58,814 nt of DNA from an uncultured Lachnospiraceae bacterium (GTDB lineage Bacteria > Bacillota > Clostridia > Lachnospirales > Lachnospiraceae). A program made the position numbers and the translations under genes. The notes under the pieces are model-generated. The model had not been told where the DNA came from. It made no database searches and saw nothing but the letters and a program-made list of their open reading frames with translations. Position 1 is the stretch's first letter; the number at the start of each line of letters is the position of its first letter. Below are positions 8,698 through 17,050 of the stretch, one piece after another. The stretch is from assembly GCA_949878435.1 (NCBI GenBank), contig CATLAK010000021.1:1-58814 (forward strand), given 5' to 3'.

Positions 8698-9933
8698 TTA
8701 TTTTGGCAGGGTTATTGTAAAGGTGGTTCCTTCGCCTTTTGTGCTTTGTACGGATAGGGTTCCGCCTTGGCTCTCTATGATGGATCTTGCCATGGGGAGT
8801 CCCAGGCCGATGCCTTGTTTTTGTCGGTTTGCTTTTCCTTTGGAGGCGCGGTAGAATCGTTTGAAGATGTGGTAGATGTCTTTTTCGTCGATTCCTTTGC
8901 CATTGTCAGATATTGATATTCTTGTGGTTTCTGGGGATTGGTTCCATGCCACGGTGATTTTTGCGTTCTGTTCGGTATAATCCAGGGCGTTTTTTACGAG
9001 GTTTCCGATTGCTTCGCTGGTCCATTGTAGGTCGCAGTTTATCTCGGTGTTTTCTTCTCCTGTCAGGAGGATTTCTTTGTTTTCTTCTTCGGCTCGTACG
9101 AGGAGCTCTGATACCGCGCGCCCAGCTACATCCGCCAAGAGCCAGGTTTGTTTTTCAAAGGCAACTGCTCCTGCGTCCAGTCTGGTTACTTTAAGCAGAG
9201 CCTGAATCAGTCCTTCTATCCGGTCAAGCGCTGCCTGTGTTTTTTGGGTAAAGGTAAGTACTGTTTCTTTGTTTTCCGCATCTGACGCTATGATTTCATT
9301 GTACATGGTAAGGGCGGAAAGGGGGGTTTTTAGTTGGTGTGAGATGTCGGAAATGGTATCTTTCAGAAAATTTTTTGTCTTTACCGCCTCTTCGTTTCCG
9401 GCAGCTAACGCGTTGGCAAGACCGTCTATTTTACCCAAGAGCCTATGAAGGCATCCTTCCTCCATCTGCGGCAGGTGCTCCGTAAAGTCTCCCTTCATAT
9501 ACTGATCCATAATTCTGACCGCCTGCCGGTATAAGCGTTCACGTTTTTGAAAGAAGATACTTGCGAGAAGCAAAAGACTTGCCCACAAAAAGAAAAAGAG
9601 ACCAGCAAGCAGCATTCCTGTTCCCTTCTGTATACGCATAACCTCCGGCATAAAGAATAGTTCCGTTGCCTCGCTGATTCCCAAGCGTTTTAATAAATCC
9701 GTGCCTTTTTCCGTAAACTCCTCTTCCGCAAAAGCCCTTGCAATAACTGCCTCGCTCACTCCCTGCTCCATCAGGGAAGAAACCAGACATCTGTCACGCT
9801 GTATAGAACCTGCCTTGATTCGATTCCCATTCACCTGCCATATGACAACGGCAAAAATTGATGCCGCCACCAAAATCACCGCCAACGCACCGAAATATCT
9901 TTTCTGTCCTTCGTCCTTCAAAAAGTCCATCAT
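8698..9933 (-). CDS. Sensor histidine kinase
   Basis: 411 residues. A transmembrane helix lies near residues 12-32, followed by an extracellular segment of about 95 residues and a second helix near 132-150 (LLAGLFFFLWASLLLLASIFF). Then come a HAMP-like linker, the phospho-acceptor His box (ISHQLKTPLSALTMY) and the ATP-binding domain with N, G1 and G2 boxes (NLVKNALDYT, ISDNGKGID, GIGLGLPMARSII). The start at 9933 overlaps the regulator stop as ATGA, with GGAGG 7 nt upstream. It pairs with the OmpR-type regulator and probably senses a cell-envelope or peptide signal relevant to the ABC exporter downstream. Confidence 0.93.
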   Translation of the reverse strand: MMDFLKDEGQKRYFGALAVILVAASIFAVVIWQVNGNRIKAGSIQRDRCLVSSLMEQGVSEAVIARAFAEEEFTEKGTDLLKRLGISEATELFFMPEVMRIQKGTGMLLAGLFFFLWASLLLLASIFFQKRERLYRQAVRIMDQYMKGDFTEHLPQMEEGCLHRLLGKIDGLANALAAGNEEAVKTKNFLKDTISDISHQLKTPLSALTMYNEIIASDAENKETVLTFTQKTQAALDRIEGLIQALLKVTRLDAGAVAFEKQTWLLADVAGRAVSELLVRAEEENKEILLTGEENTEINCDLQWTSEAIGNLVKNALDYTEQNAKITVAWNQSPETTRISISDNGKGIDEKDIYHIFKRFYRASKGKANRQKQGIGLGLPMARSIIESQGGTLSVQSTKGEGTTFTITLPK

Positions 9934-10652
9934 CCCTGTACCTCCTGCCAGCAATAGCCAAACCCTCTCGCCGTCATCAAATGCTTGGGCTTGGAAGGGT
10001 CCTCCTCCACCTTTTCCCGAAGCCTTCTGATATATACGGAAAGGGTATTGTCATCCACAAAGTTGCCGGCGCCGTCCCACAACTCCTCAAAAATAATCTC
10101 TCTGGTGACGATCCTGCCGCAGGACCGCACCAAAAGACACAGCAGCCTATACTCCACCTGCGTAAGTTCCAGCCTCTCCCCCTTAAGAAGCACTCTGCTC
10201 CCCTCAAGATCAATCTGAATATCCCCGCATACAATTCTGCCCTGCCGCGTCCCTTGCTCCTCCTGCTGCCAAGCCCCCGCCCTGCGCAGCAGCGCACGGA
10301 CCCTGGACAACAACTCCCCTAACTTAAACGGCTTTCCAATATAATCATCCCCGCCGCTGTCAAGCCCCCGAATCACATTCATCTCCTCATCAGACGCTGT
10401 AAGAAAAATAATCGGAACCCGATTCCCCTGTGCCCGCACCATCTCACACACTTGGAACCCAGTCCCGTCAGGCAGGGTCACATCCAAAAGCAGCAGATCA
10501 AACTTTCCCCGTGCCAAGAGCCCCTTCGCCTCCCCGACACTCTCTGCCGCTTCCACCGCATACCCCTCCTTCTCCAACGAATAACACAACCCCTCCGCCA
10601 GACTCCCATCATCCTCCAGCAACAAAATCCTACTCATCTTTCCATCACCCAT
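9930..10652 (-). CDS. OmpR/PhoB-family response regulator
   Basis: Up to 240 residues. The receiver domain has the acidic pair (LLLEDDG), a phospho-acceptor Asp near residue 57 (LLLLDVTLPDG) and the conserved Lys (YIGKPFKLGEL). The C-terminal winged helix (about 135-235) includes LTQVEYRLLCLL and VYIRRLREKVE. Translation may begin at 10652 or at the ATG five codons inside (MSRILLLEDD, 10637); neither has a strong ribosome site. It is the first gene of the regulator-kinase-ABC cluster and overlaps the kinase gene. Confidence 0.93.
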   Translation of the reverse strand: MGDGKMSRILLLEDDGSLAEGLCYSLEKEGYAVEAAESVGEAKGLLARGKFDLLLLDVTLPDGTGFQVCEMVRAQGNRVPIIFLTASDEEMNVIRGLDSGGDDYIGKPFKLGELLSRVRALLRRAGAWQQEEQGTRQGRIVCGDIQIDLEGSRVLLKGERLELTQVEYRLLCLLVRSCGRIVTREIIFEELWDGAGNFVDDNTLSVYIRRLREKVEEDPSKPKHLMTARGFGYCWQEVQG

Positions 10653-10859
10653 TTCTCAATCCCATCTTTCCATCGCACTTCTTCCGGCCATCCCCCAAGC
10701 TCATATCCAGCCAGCTACAATTATGATTATTTATCATACCACAAATTCCCCATTTATACACCTAAATCAACACCCACAACAATCCTCAAGATTCCCAAAC
10801 CAACCTCTTCTTCCAACATTTCCCCAGCCCAAGCTTCCTTTGCCCCCACCCTTACCGTC

Positions 10860-11552
10860 TTACGCCAACCCACACTTCCTATACGCATACCGAAAAACCA
10901 ACCCAGCCACCACCATATTTCCCAATATCACCCCCACATTTTCAACCCCAATCTGGAAATCCCCCACTCGTCCAATCAATATCCCAATCTGCTCCGAGTA
11001 AGCAACCCTCGCAATTTTCTTAATACTGTCATTGAACCCGGCAAGCATCGGCAAAAATGCAAAGACCATCATTACCGGCACCATCAAAGAAGTCGCCATC
11101 ATCTGATTCCTGCTCAGCGTCCCGATTGCCGCTCCAATCAGCATAGAAGCCAAAATCCCCACCCCCATGACCATCAGAAACACGGCAAGTTCACGCCCTT
11201 TATACTTTCCCGTCATTCCCATAATAAGCGCTCCCGCCATACAGGCAAGCCAGATATAACTCCCTACCCCCAGCAGATACTCCGCCGGTTTTACCCCTGA
11301 CATCATAAGCACCCGTAAGGTATTCTTTTCTTTTTCCTCGGAAATCACCGCTGCAATACTGACCAGCGGCGCCATCCCCACAAACATGGAAGAAAACATA
11401 TTTACAAAATAATTTCGCGGCAGTCCCTCCACATGAATCAGATTTTCCATAATAACCGCCATCAGCGGAAACATGACAAACTGGATCAGAATTTCCTTGT
11501 TTTTAAACGTATCTTTTATCTGCTTTTGAAAAATTGCTGCTACATTTCTCAT
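10860..11552 (-). CDS. ABC-2 type transporter permease
   Basis: A 230-residue membrane protein with about six helices. Hydrophobic stretches include FVMFPLMAVIMENLI, MFVGMAPLVSIAAVI, IWLACMAGALIMGM, FLMVMGVGILASMLIGAAIG, LMVPVMMVFAFLPM and GVILGNMVVAGLVF. The ISEEKEKNTLRVLMMSGVK segment is a hallmark of ABC-2 permeases and contacts the ATPase. It is the last gene of the LytTR-DUF3021-ATPase-permease operon, 20 bp after the ATPase gene. The substrate is unknown; efflux of a peptide or toxic compound is typical. Confidence 0.9.
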   Translation of the reverse strand: MRNVAAIFQKQIKDTFKNKEILIQFVMFPLMAVIMENLIHVEGLPRNYFVNMFSSMFVGMAPLVSIAAVISEEKEKNTLRVLMMSGVKPAEYLLGVGSYIWLACMAGALIMGMTGKYKGRELAVFLMVMGVGILASMLIGAAIGTLSRNQMMATSLMVPVMMVFAFLPMLAGFNDSIKKIARVAYSEQIGILIGRVGDFQIGVENVGVILGNMVVAGLVFRYAYRKCGLA

Positions 11553-11572
11553 CTTTATTTTGGTACTCCTTT

Positions 11573-12421
11573 CTAATCAAAACTTCTTCCTGTCAGCTCC
11601 ATAAACACAGTTTCCAGACTGGGCTCTGTGGAATGAATGGTTTCCACCGCTTCTTCCTCCAGATATTTTTTCATTTTATCCGCCGCCATTTTATTATTAG
11701 GAAGCTCAATCTGTTTTCCGCCATACAGGCGTATCTGCAATTTATTTTGATGATTATATCTCCTGCATACCTCCTCCGGCTCACCATACTCCACGATTTT
11801 CCCTTCATTGAGAAGTGCCACATGGTTGCACAGCTTATGTGCCTCCTCCATATTGTGGGTGGTCAGAAATATGGTAGCGCCCCTCTCCTGCTCCTTTTGT
11901 ATCAATTGATGGATTTCTGCCGCAGTGGCAGGGTCAAGCCCGCTGGTGGGTTCATCCAGAAAAAGTGCGTCCGGTTCCGCCATGACTGCTCTTGCCAGCG
12001 ACAGCCTGCTGCGCATTCCCTTGGAGAGCTTCATGGCAGCACATTTTTTATCTTTGTAAAGCCCCACCTTTTTCAGCGCTTCATCCATCTTTTTGTGGGA
12101 CACACCATAGATTGAAGCAAACAATTTCAGATTATCACTTACGGACAGTCTTTCATAAAGCCCGAAATTATCCATCATCATTCCCAGCCTTCGGTGTATG
12201 TTCTGGGCATGCTTCGTGTCTCTCCCCAAGAGAACCGCCTCTCCGCCTGTCTGGCAAAGCTGCCCCGTCAGGATCTTGATCAGCGTCGTCTTCCCCGCGC
12301 CGGAAGGTCCCAGCAATCCAAAAATCTCTCCTCGCTGTACCTTTAAATCGATTCCCTTAAGGACTTCCTTTTCCCCGAACTGCAGCACAATATGGTTCAT
12401 TTCAATTGCGTATTCCATCAT
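11573..12421 (-). CDS. ABC transporter ATP-binding protein
   Basis: A 282-residue ATPase of the drug/bacteriocin-exporter type. Walker A is GPSGAGKTTLI, the signature is LSKGMRSRLSLARAV, Walker B is ALFLDEPTSGLDP and the H-loop is TTHNMEE. The C-terminal extension of about 70 residues (LQIRLYGGKQIELPN) is the regulatory tail usual in ABC-2 ATPases. It overlaps the DUF3021 gene by 20 bp. Tandem ATGs at 12421 and 12418 make the exact start uncertain by one codon. Its partner is the permease just downstream. Confidence 0.94.
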   Translation of the reverse strand: MMEYAIEMNHIVLQFGEKEVLKGIDLKVQRGEIFGLLGPSGAGKTTLIKILTGQLCQTGGEAVLLGRDTKHAQNIHRRLGMMMDNFGLYERLSVSDNLKLFASIYGVSHKKMDEALKKVGLYKDKKCAAMKLSKGMRSRLSLARAVMAEPDALFLDEPTSGLDPATAAEIHQLIQKEQERGATIFLTTHNMEEAHKLCNHVALLNEGKIVEYGEPEEVCRRYNHQNKLQIRLYGGKQIELPNNKMAADKMKKYLEEEAVETIHSTEPSLETVFMELTGRSFD

Positions 12422-12923
12422 TCTCTTCCTTCCCCCTGTTTTCTTCCTGCATCTGATTCAACCTTTTCATTTTTTCCAAAGCTTCCTCCATCCTTTTGTT
12501 TTCACTGTGTTCCTTGAATGTCATCACTGCCAGGCTGATTGCAAAGCAGACCAGGAAGCTGAGCAGAAACATCACCCAGGGAAGCCAGTCATCTTTCGGA
12601 AACCACTGAAATACCATGATATAAACGACCATCACCGCCAAAATCGCGCTTATCATGCAAATGGTTCTCCACACCGTCCCCATATTCTTGATAATGATGT
12701 CCGTAAAAAACAAGAATCTGCAAAATGTAATCCACACTGCCAGCGTCAAAAACTGCATCATTGTCACAACGCGCAGCCCTTCCTTTCCCAAGGCAAACAT
12801 GGTTGAAAATTCTCTGGCGCTCTCCCCAAACAAAAGGCAGAAAATATTCAGCATAACAATTGAAAACCCAAAAATCTTCATCACCTGCTCAATGTAGTCA
12901 ATAATCGTTTTTCTCTCCTCCAT
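12402..12923 (-). CDS. DUF3021-like membrane protein
   Basis: A 173-residue protein with four predicted helices: about 13-32 (IFGFSIVMLNIFCLLFG), 52-72, 85-107 and 115-137 (VMFLLSFLVCFAISLAV). A charged cytoplasmic tail follows. DUF3021 proteins commonly sit next to a small LytTR protein. In the LytTR regulatory systems described in streptococci, a membrane partner holds the LytTR activator inactive. That role is inferred here from gene order: it starts 1 bp after the LytTR stop. Confidence 0.82.
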   Translation of the reverse strand: MEERKTIIDYIEQVMKIFGFSIVMLNIFCLLFGESAREFSTMFALGKEGLRVVTMMQFLTLAVWITFCRFLFFTDIIIKNMGTVWRTICMISAILAVMVVYIMVFQWFPKDDWLPWVMFLLSFLVCFAISLAVMTFKEHSENKRMEEALEKMKRLNQMQEENRGKEENDGIRN

Positions 12924-13364
12924 TTACTTCACCCCCAGTCTCTTTTTAAAGTCTTCTGCATATTGCCTGGAAACGATGATCTGCTCTCCGTTTTCCAGTG
13001 TCACCCGTATCTTTCTATTGATATCCGCCTTTAGGGATTTGATATACTTAAGCTGCACAAGGCAGGATTTGCTTGCCCTGAAAAAACCGCATTCATAAAG
13101 CTGTTCCTCCAGTTCATATAGCTTCAAGCTGGATTCATAAACGCTTTCTCCCGTATAGACAAAGGTTTTCCTGTCCACCGACTCCAAGTAAATCACCTTA
13201 GAAACGTCCACCAAATAGGTCTCTTCCCCTTTTGATGCCGTCAGCTGCCTATCCAGCATCCTTAACGTTGCCAGCATTTTTTCGATTTCCGGTGTCAGAT
13301 GGCTGCAGGAAATTGTGATTTCTATATCCTTTACATCTTCATTCACATTGATTGCTATCTTCAA
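12924..13364 (-). CDS. LytTR DNA-binding protein without receiver domain
   Basis: 146 residues. Residues about 45-143 are a LytTR domain (YLVDVSKVIYLESVDRK, FFRASKSCLVQLKYIKSL, IIVSRQYAEDFKKRLG). The first 45 residues are not a receiver domain, so activity is not set by phosphorylation. It heads the operon with a DUF3021 membrane partner and an ABC exporter. A 21-bp-spaced direct repeat lies about 100 bp upstream and is a likely binding site, suggesting autoregulation. Confidence 0.92.
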   Translation of the reverse strand: MKIAINVNEDVKDIEITISCSHLTPEIEKMLATLRMLDRQLTASKGEETYLVDVSKVIYLESVDRKTFVYTGESVYESSLKLYELEEQLYECGFFRASKSCLVQLKYIKSLKADINRKIRVTLENGEQIIVSRQYAEDFKKRLGVK

Positions 13365-13461
13365 GTTCTTCCTCCCTGCGAAAGCGTTCTTCGGGACGCC
13401 GTTCCTTTTTCTTTCAACAACATAGCATACCCTTTAGGAGACAGCAAGATACGAAAGCGCA

Positions 13462-13495
13462 TGTTGCCCATACGCAGGACCAAACTGCCCTAAAC
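13462..13495. promoter_or_regulatory. Putative LytTR tandem binding site
   Basis: TGCCCATACG at 13465 and TGCCCTAAACG at 13486 recur exactly 21 bp apart (two helical turns), the spacing used by LytTR regulators. Going towards the LytTR gene on the minus strand, TTGCTG and TATGTT follow with 17 bp between them, a possible promoter. The site would therefore lie just upstream of the -35 element. Confidence 0.6.
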
Positions 13496-13501
13496 GCGCT
13501 T

Positions 13502-13549
13502 AAAAATTCACAAAGACCTTCACCTGCTCCATAGCCGATGAAAGTCTTT
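13502..13549 (-). terminator. Terminator after the RmlD-like gene
   Basis: On the minus strand AAAGAC-TTTCA pairs with TGAA-GGTCTTT, with one or two mismatches. A GTGAATTTTT tract follows. It lies 10 bases beyond the stop of the reductase gene. Confidence 0.6.
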
Positions 13550-13558
13550 ATATCGTTT

Positions 13559-14455
13559 CTATCTTTCATTTTTTAGGTTCTGCTGAAACGGCACCGCCTT
13601 GATATATTGATAAAGTCCCAATGCCGTATCCCGAAAGAGGATTCCCGCTTTTTCCGCTTTCTGCGTATCCATCAGAAGATTGCGTTCTTCCCCTCCTTCC
13701 CGGTGCCCCCGGCTGGTCACAAGGGCTTCTTTTCCAAAAAGGGAAAAGACCTTCCTCACTGTATCATACACAGTGCCGGTGCCTGCACTTCCAAAATTGT
13801 AGATTCCCGGCGGCAGGCTCCACGCCTTCTCCATATTGGCAACCACTTCCCTGCAGTCCGTTATTCCCCTGCTGGTATTTTGGGGTACTTGCCGAGGCAG
13901 ACGGTTTTCAAGGGCGGTCTTTAAATTTTCCCCAAACATGCCCTTGCCCTTTTCCCTTTCCGACTTGTCGGGTATGTCATACAAAAGCGTAAGCCGCAGA
14001 ATAACGCTGTCAGGATTCTCATGCAGGCAGCTCTGCTCCGCCATTAACTTATGCTGCCCGTAAACCGGCAGGGGCTTTAGCCGTTCCTCTTCTTTGTGAG
14101 GAAGATAAAAAGCTGCCTCGTTCTCCTTCGTCAGAGGCTCGATGTAAACCTGGTCTGAACTGCAGAAGACCATTTTTGCGCCTTGCTGCCGGCATGCCTT
14201 TGCAAGGTTCTGTGTGCCACGTACATTTATCTCCAACGATTTTGAAGCATCCATGGCGCATGCTGTAACATCAGAAACCGCACCGCAGTGAATGACAGTC
14301 TCCGGTCCAAAATCCGCAAAAACTTCCTTGATTTTATCTTCATCCGTAAAATCCATATTTTCATGGGTCGCCGCAAAGACCTCATATTTTTCCTGATAAG
14401 TCCTTACCAGCCTTTTCCCCAGATAGCCATTTGCACCTGTAATTAAGATTCTCAC
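13559..14455 (-). CDS. NAD(P)-dependent sugar-nucleotide reductase/epimerase (RmlD-like)
   Basis: 298 residues of the extended short-chain dehydrogenase family. The N-terminal Rossmann loop is TGANGYLGKR. The catalytic YXXXK appears as YGQHK around residue 143, with an upstream CSSDQVY serine/threonine strand. These are features of dTDP-4-dehydrorhamnose reductase (RmlD) relatives. The open frame extends to 14575, but the GTG at 14455 has GGGGAGG at ideal spacing and begins exactly at the Rossmann strand (RILITGANG). It lies 23 bp downstream of the DegV gene. No other rhamnose genes are nearby, so the substrate is open. Confidence 0.85.
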   Translation of the reverse strand: MRILITGANGYLGKRLVRTYQEKYEVFAATHENMDFTDEDKIKEVFADFGPETVIHCGAVSDVTACAMDASKSLEINVRGTQNLAKACRQQGAKMVFCSSDQVYIEPLTKENEAAFYLPHKEEERLKPLPVYGQHKLMAEQSCLHENPDSVILRLTLLYDIPDKSEREKGKGMFGENLKTALENRLPRQVPQNTSRGITDCREVVANMEKAWSLPPGIYNFGSAGTGTVYDTVRKVFSLFGKEALVTSRGHREGGEERNLLMDTQKAEKAGILFRDTALGLYQYIKAVPFQQNLKNER

Positions 14456-14478
14456 CTTTTCCTCCCCATCAAAGCGTT

Positions 14479-15330
14479 TTACCTCCCTTCGATAAACAAG
14501 ACCCCCAGCGTCCCGGGACCGCAGTGGCTGGAGATAACTCCTCCTGCTATGGTTTCCCAAATCTCGTCGAAACATCCAAGCGACTTAAGATACGCCTTCA
14601 CCTCATCCACCAATTCTTTTTCACAGCCGGAATGTGTGATGAAAACTCTGTCCTTTTTAGCGTTCTTCAAATCCGCTTCCATGTCCTTCACATAAGACAG
14701 GATGACCTTATTCATGCCCCCGCGGTATTTCTTACCCGGCTTCATTTTCCCTTCTTCCACCACGATTCTGGGGTGCAGCTTTAATGCGCCGCCCGCCATC
14801 GCTGCCAGACCACTGCATCTTCCGCCTCTGTAAAGATAGGTCAGCGTGTCCACCACAAAACTTGCCCTCACTCGGGGACGTATGCTCTCTATCTGCCGGG
14901 CAATGGTCTCCCCGTCCATTCCCTCCTGCGCCATGATTGCCGCCTCTATGACTTGCAGACCAATGCCAGTGGAGAGATTGGCTGAATTTATGACTTTAAC
15001 ACGTTCCTCTGCCTGCAGTTCCTCCGCCGCCAGCCGCATCACATTGCCGGATGTTGACATGTCATCCGATATGGAAAAGCAGACCAGCTCCCTTCCCTCC
15101 TCTACATAAGGCTTCATCAACTTCACAGCATCCTCAAGTGAAGGGGCGGAAGTCTTCGGGGTGGTTTTTTGCCGGTCTGACCAATTATAGATTTCCTGCG
15201 GGGTGATGTTGATACCATCTAAATACTCCTCTTCTCCAAGCAGGATGTGAAGGGGTAAAATAGATATGTCATAACGTACCAATAATTCTTTTGACAGGTC
15301 GCAGGTGCTGTCTGCTATAATCTTTACCAT
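14479..15330 (-). CDS. DegV-family fatty-acid-binding protein
   Basis: 283 residues, normal for DegV proteins, which bind a fatty acid between two lobes and in Firmicutes can supply fatty acids to the FakA kinase. The N-terminal signature is IIADSTCDL. The ligand-pocket motifs TSAPS and SDDMSTSGN are present, as is the C-terminal ITHSGCEKE and SSHCGPGTLGVLFI. No FakA-like kinase gene is nearby. It is probably co-transcribed with the reductase gene below. Confidence 0.93.
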   Translation of the reverse strand: MVKIIADSTCDLSKELLVRYDISILPLHILLGEEEYLDGINITPQEIYNWSDRQKTTPKTSAPSLEDAVKLMKPYVEEGRELVCFSISDDMSTSGNVMRLAAEELQAEERVKVINSANLSTGIGLQVIEAAIMAQEGMDGETIARQIESIRPRVRASFVVDTLTYLYRGGRCSGLAAMAGGALKLHPRIVVEEGKMKPGKKYRGGMNKVILSYVKDMEADLKNAKKDRVFITHSGCEKELVDEVKAYLKSLGCFDEIWETIAGGVISSHCGPGTLGVLFIEGR

Positions 15331-15390
15331 GATTTTCCTCCAATTACTATCTGTATATACCTATTGACTTAATCCATGAGAGGTTATTCT

Positions 15391-15798
15391 TTACATAAAT
15401 TCAGCATGTAACTTGTCAATTAAATCCTTATCTGCCGGAAGCCAGTCCACACTGTACAATGTTTCCTTGGTAAGCCACTTTGCCGCCTCATGCTCCTTCA
15501 GCACTAAATCACCGGATTTAATCGTGCACATGAAACAGTGCATGGTCAGGTGGAAATCCGGATAATCATATTCCACAATGTCCACCAGCTCTCCAATCTC
15601 TATTTCCGTATCAAGCTCCTCCTTAATTTCACGAATGAGGGCTTGCTCTGGGGTTTCTCCTTCTTCTATCTTGCCGCCGGGGAACTCCCATCCGTCCTTT
15701 AAGGGTCCATAGCCTCTTTGGGTGGCGAAAATTTGGTTTTTGGTCTTGATGATAGCGGCGGCTACGTTGATTGTTTTTCTTTTAGGCGATTGGGACAC
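15391..15798 (-). CDS. Nudix hydrolase (MutT-like, 8-oxo-dGTP type)
   Basis: 135 residues. The Nudix box fits GX5EX7REXXEE: GGKIEEGETPEQALIREIKE followed by EL. The start at GTG 15798 is chosen because GGGAGG overlaps the stop of the endonuclease gene with 7-8 nt spacing. An ATG at 15819 would lie inside that gene. The family hydrolyses oxidised or non-canonical nucleotides. Tight linkage to the restriction gene suggests shared transcription, perhaps by chance of insertion. Confidence 0.9.
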   Translation of the reverse strand: MSQSPKRKTINVAAAIIKTKNQIFATQRGYGPLKDGWEFPGGKIEEGETPEQALIREIKEELDTEIEIGELVDIVEYDYPDFHLTMHCFMCTIKSGDLVLKEHEAAKWLTKETLYSVDWLPADKDLIDKLHAEFM

Positions 15799-15802
15799 GA
15801 TT

Positions 15803-17038
15803 TTACCTCCCTGCGTCATACTTTTGTTTCTGCTTCACCTCATCTATAAATTCCCTTACTGAGTATAAGTATTCCTGTTGTTCCTTTAAATATGTACTAT
15901 GTATTTCTTTGGGAAGTACCAGCTGTACATTTTTTGCTTTCATCTCATTTGTTTGATTTACACTGATCGCCGCCTCCAATGTAAGTAAATGTTTTCGCTC
16001 GATCCTGTCTGCTTCCGCCAGCACCTGCCTCCATCGGTCTTTACAAGTACTTTTTACTCCCAGCATAGACAAATACGCTGCTGGATAGTTCTGGTCTCTG
16101 TAAGCTTCTATACACGGGAAAATGAAATCCGGCTTTGATTTGTTTTCGGTAACCTTGGTTCTTGAAAACTGAACATCATTTTCAACTAAAAGGTATTCCA
16201 CATGATTTTCAAACGCTAATCCCACCCTGCTTTTTCTGCGGTTTTGCACTGAAAGAGAAAAAGCTACAAATTCGTCTACATCGACTTCATCATTTTTTAC
16301 AAATCCCTGTCGTAATCTTTCTGCAATAATATATTTTTCGAATGCTCTAAACAACGTTTCTTCCTGATTAAGCCATTTAAACAATGCAATATCCGGCTCT
16401 TCAATTGCCGAAACACCTTTAATAGTTTCCCTGGCATATGCAGAAAATTCTCTTGTTGTAGGAAATTTTCCCTCAAACCTACGAATCATATCTTCTAAGT
16501 AGTCATTTCCAGCAATACTTTCATATTCAATTCCGATCTGCTCCAAAATAATTCTAGCAACATATTCAATTTGTTCTTTATCAGAAAAGAAATCACTTTT
16601 AACAATAAATCCAGCGCTTACCTCCCCTTCTAAATCAAACAGCCAGCGCAGCTGCCCATCAAACGTTGATTCGCCTTGCGCAATAATTACCAAAAGCGTG
16701 TCGTCTGATTTTTTACACAAATATAGTGTATCTCCCGTTGATGATTTCGTTGTCACCTCGTTAGTCGGGAAGTAGAGACGCCATTCTGTCCTCACCGGAT
16801 GATTTTCTCTGGCATCATACCATGTCATTTTCCCTTCCGCGTTAACTATTTCTTCATCGCTTAGATACATAAAAAGCGCATCAAAAACAATTCTTCCTGC
16901 ATTAATTCCGAGCAATCTTTTTAATCCTTTATCGCCATTGTATTCATGCTGATTGCTTTTTAGGGCGTCCGCTTCAACCTGTGATAACTTTTTACTTGCA
17001 ACTCCCTTAAAGTACTTTGAAAGATAACCGCTATTCAT
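15803..17038 (-). CDS. EcoRII-like type II restriction endonuclease
   Basis: 411 residues, close to EcoRII (about 400). The N-terminal half (1-190) should be the DNA-binding effector domain. The C-terminal half carries the EcoRII-C catalytic core: RVGLAFENHVEYLL, then KPDFIFP, then GVKSTCKDRWRQVLAEADR, a PD-(D/E)XK-type active site, and finally KHLLTLEAAISVNQ. AGGAG precedes the ATG. It starts 12 bp after the methyltransferase stop. EcoRII recognises CCWGG; the neighbouring Dcm-like methyltransferase and Vsr support the same specificity, which is inferred rather than read directly. Confidence 0.88.
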   Translation of the reverse strand: MNSGYLSKYFKGVASKKLSQVEADALKSNQHEYNGDKGLKRLLGINAGRIVFDALFMYLSDEEIVNAEGKMTWYDARENHPVRTEWRLYFPTNEVTTKSSTGDTLYLCKKSDDTLLVIIAQGESTFDGQLRWLFDLEGEVSAGFIVKSDFFSDKEQIEYVARIILEQIGIEYESIAGNDYLEDMIRRFEGKFPTTREFSAYARETIKGVSAIEEPDIALFKWLNQEETLFRAFEKYIIAERLRQGFVKNDEVDVDEFVAFSLSVQNRRKSRVGLAFENHVEYLLVENDVQFSRTKVTENKSKPDFIFPCIEAYRDQNYPAAYLSMLGVKSTCKDRWRQVLAEADRIERKHLLTLEAAISVNQTNEMKAKNVQLVLPKEIHSTYLKEQQEYLYSVREFIDEVKQKQKYDAGR

Positions 17039-17050
17039 TGACCATATCTC

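Noticed and set aside
10452..11300. A 282-codon plus-strand open frame rich in Pro, Ser and His.
   Set aside because: It lies opposite the response regulator and ABC-2 permease genes, both with clear motifs. Its composition is that of an antisense frame of GC-skewed coding DNA.
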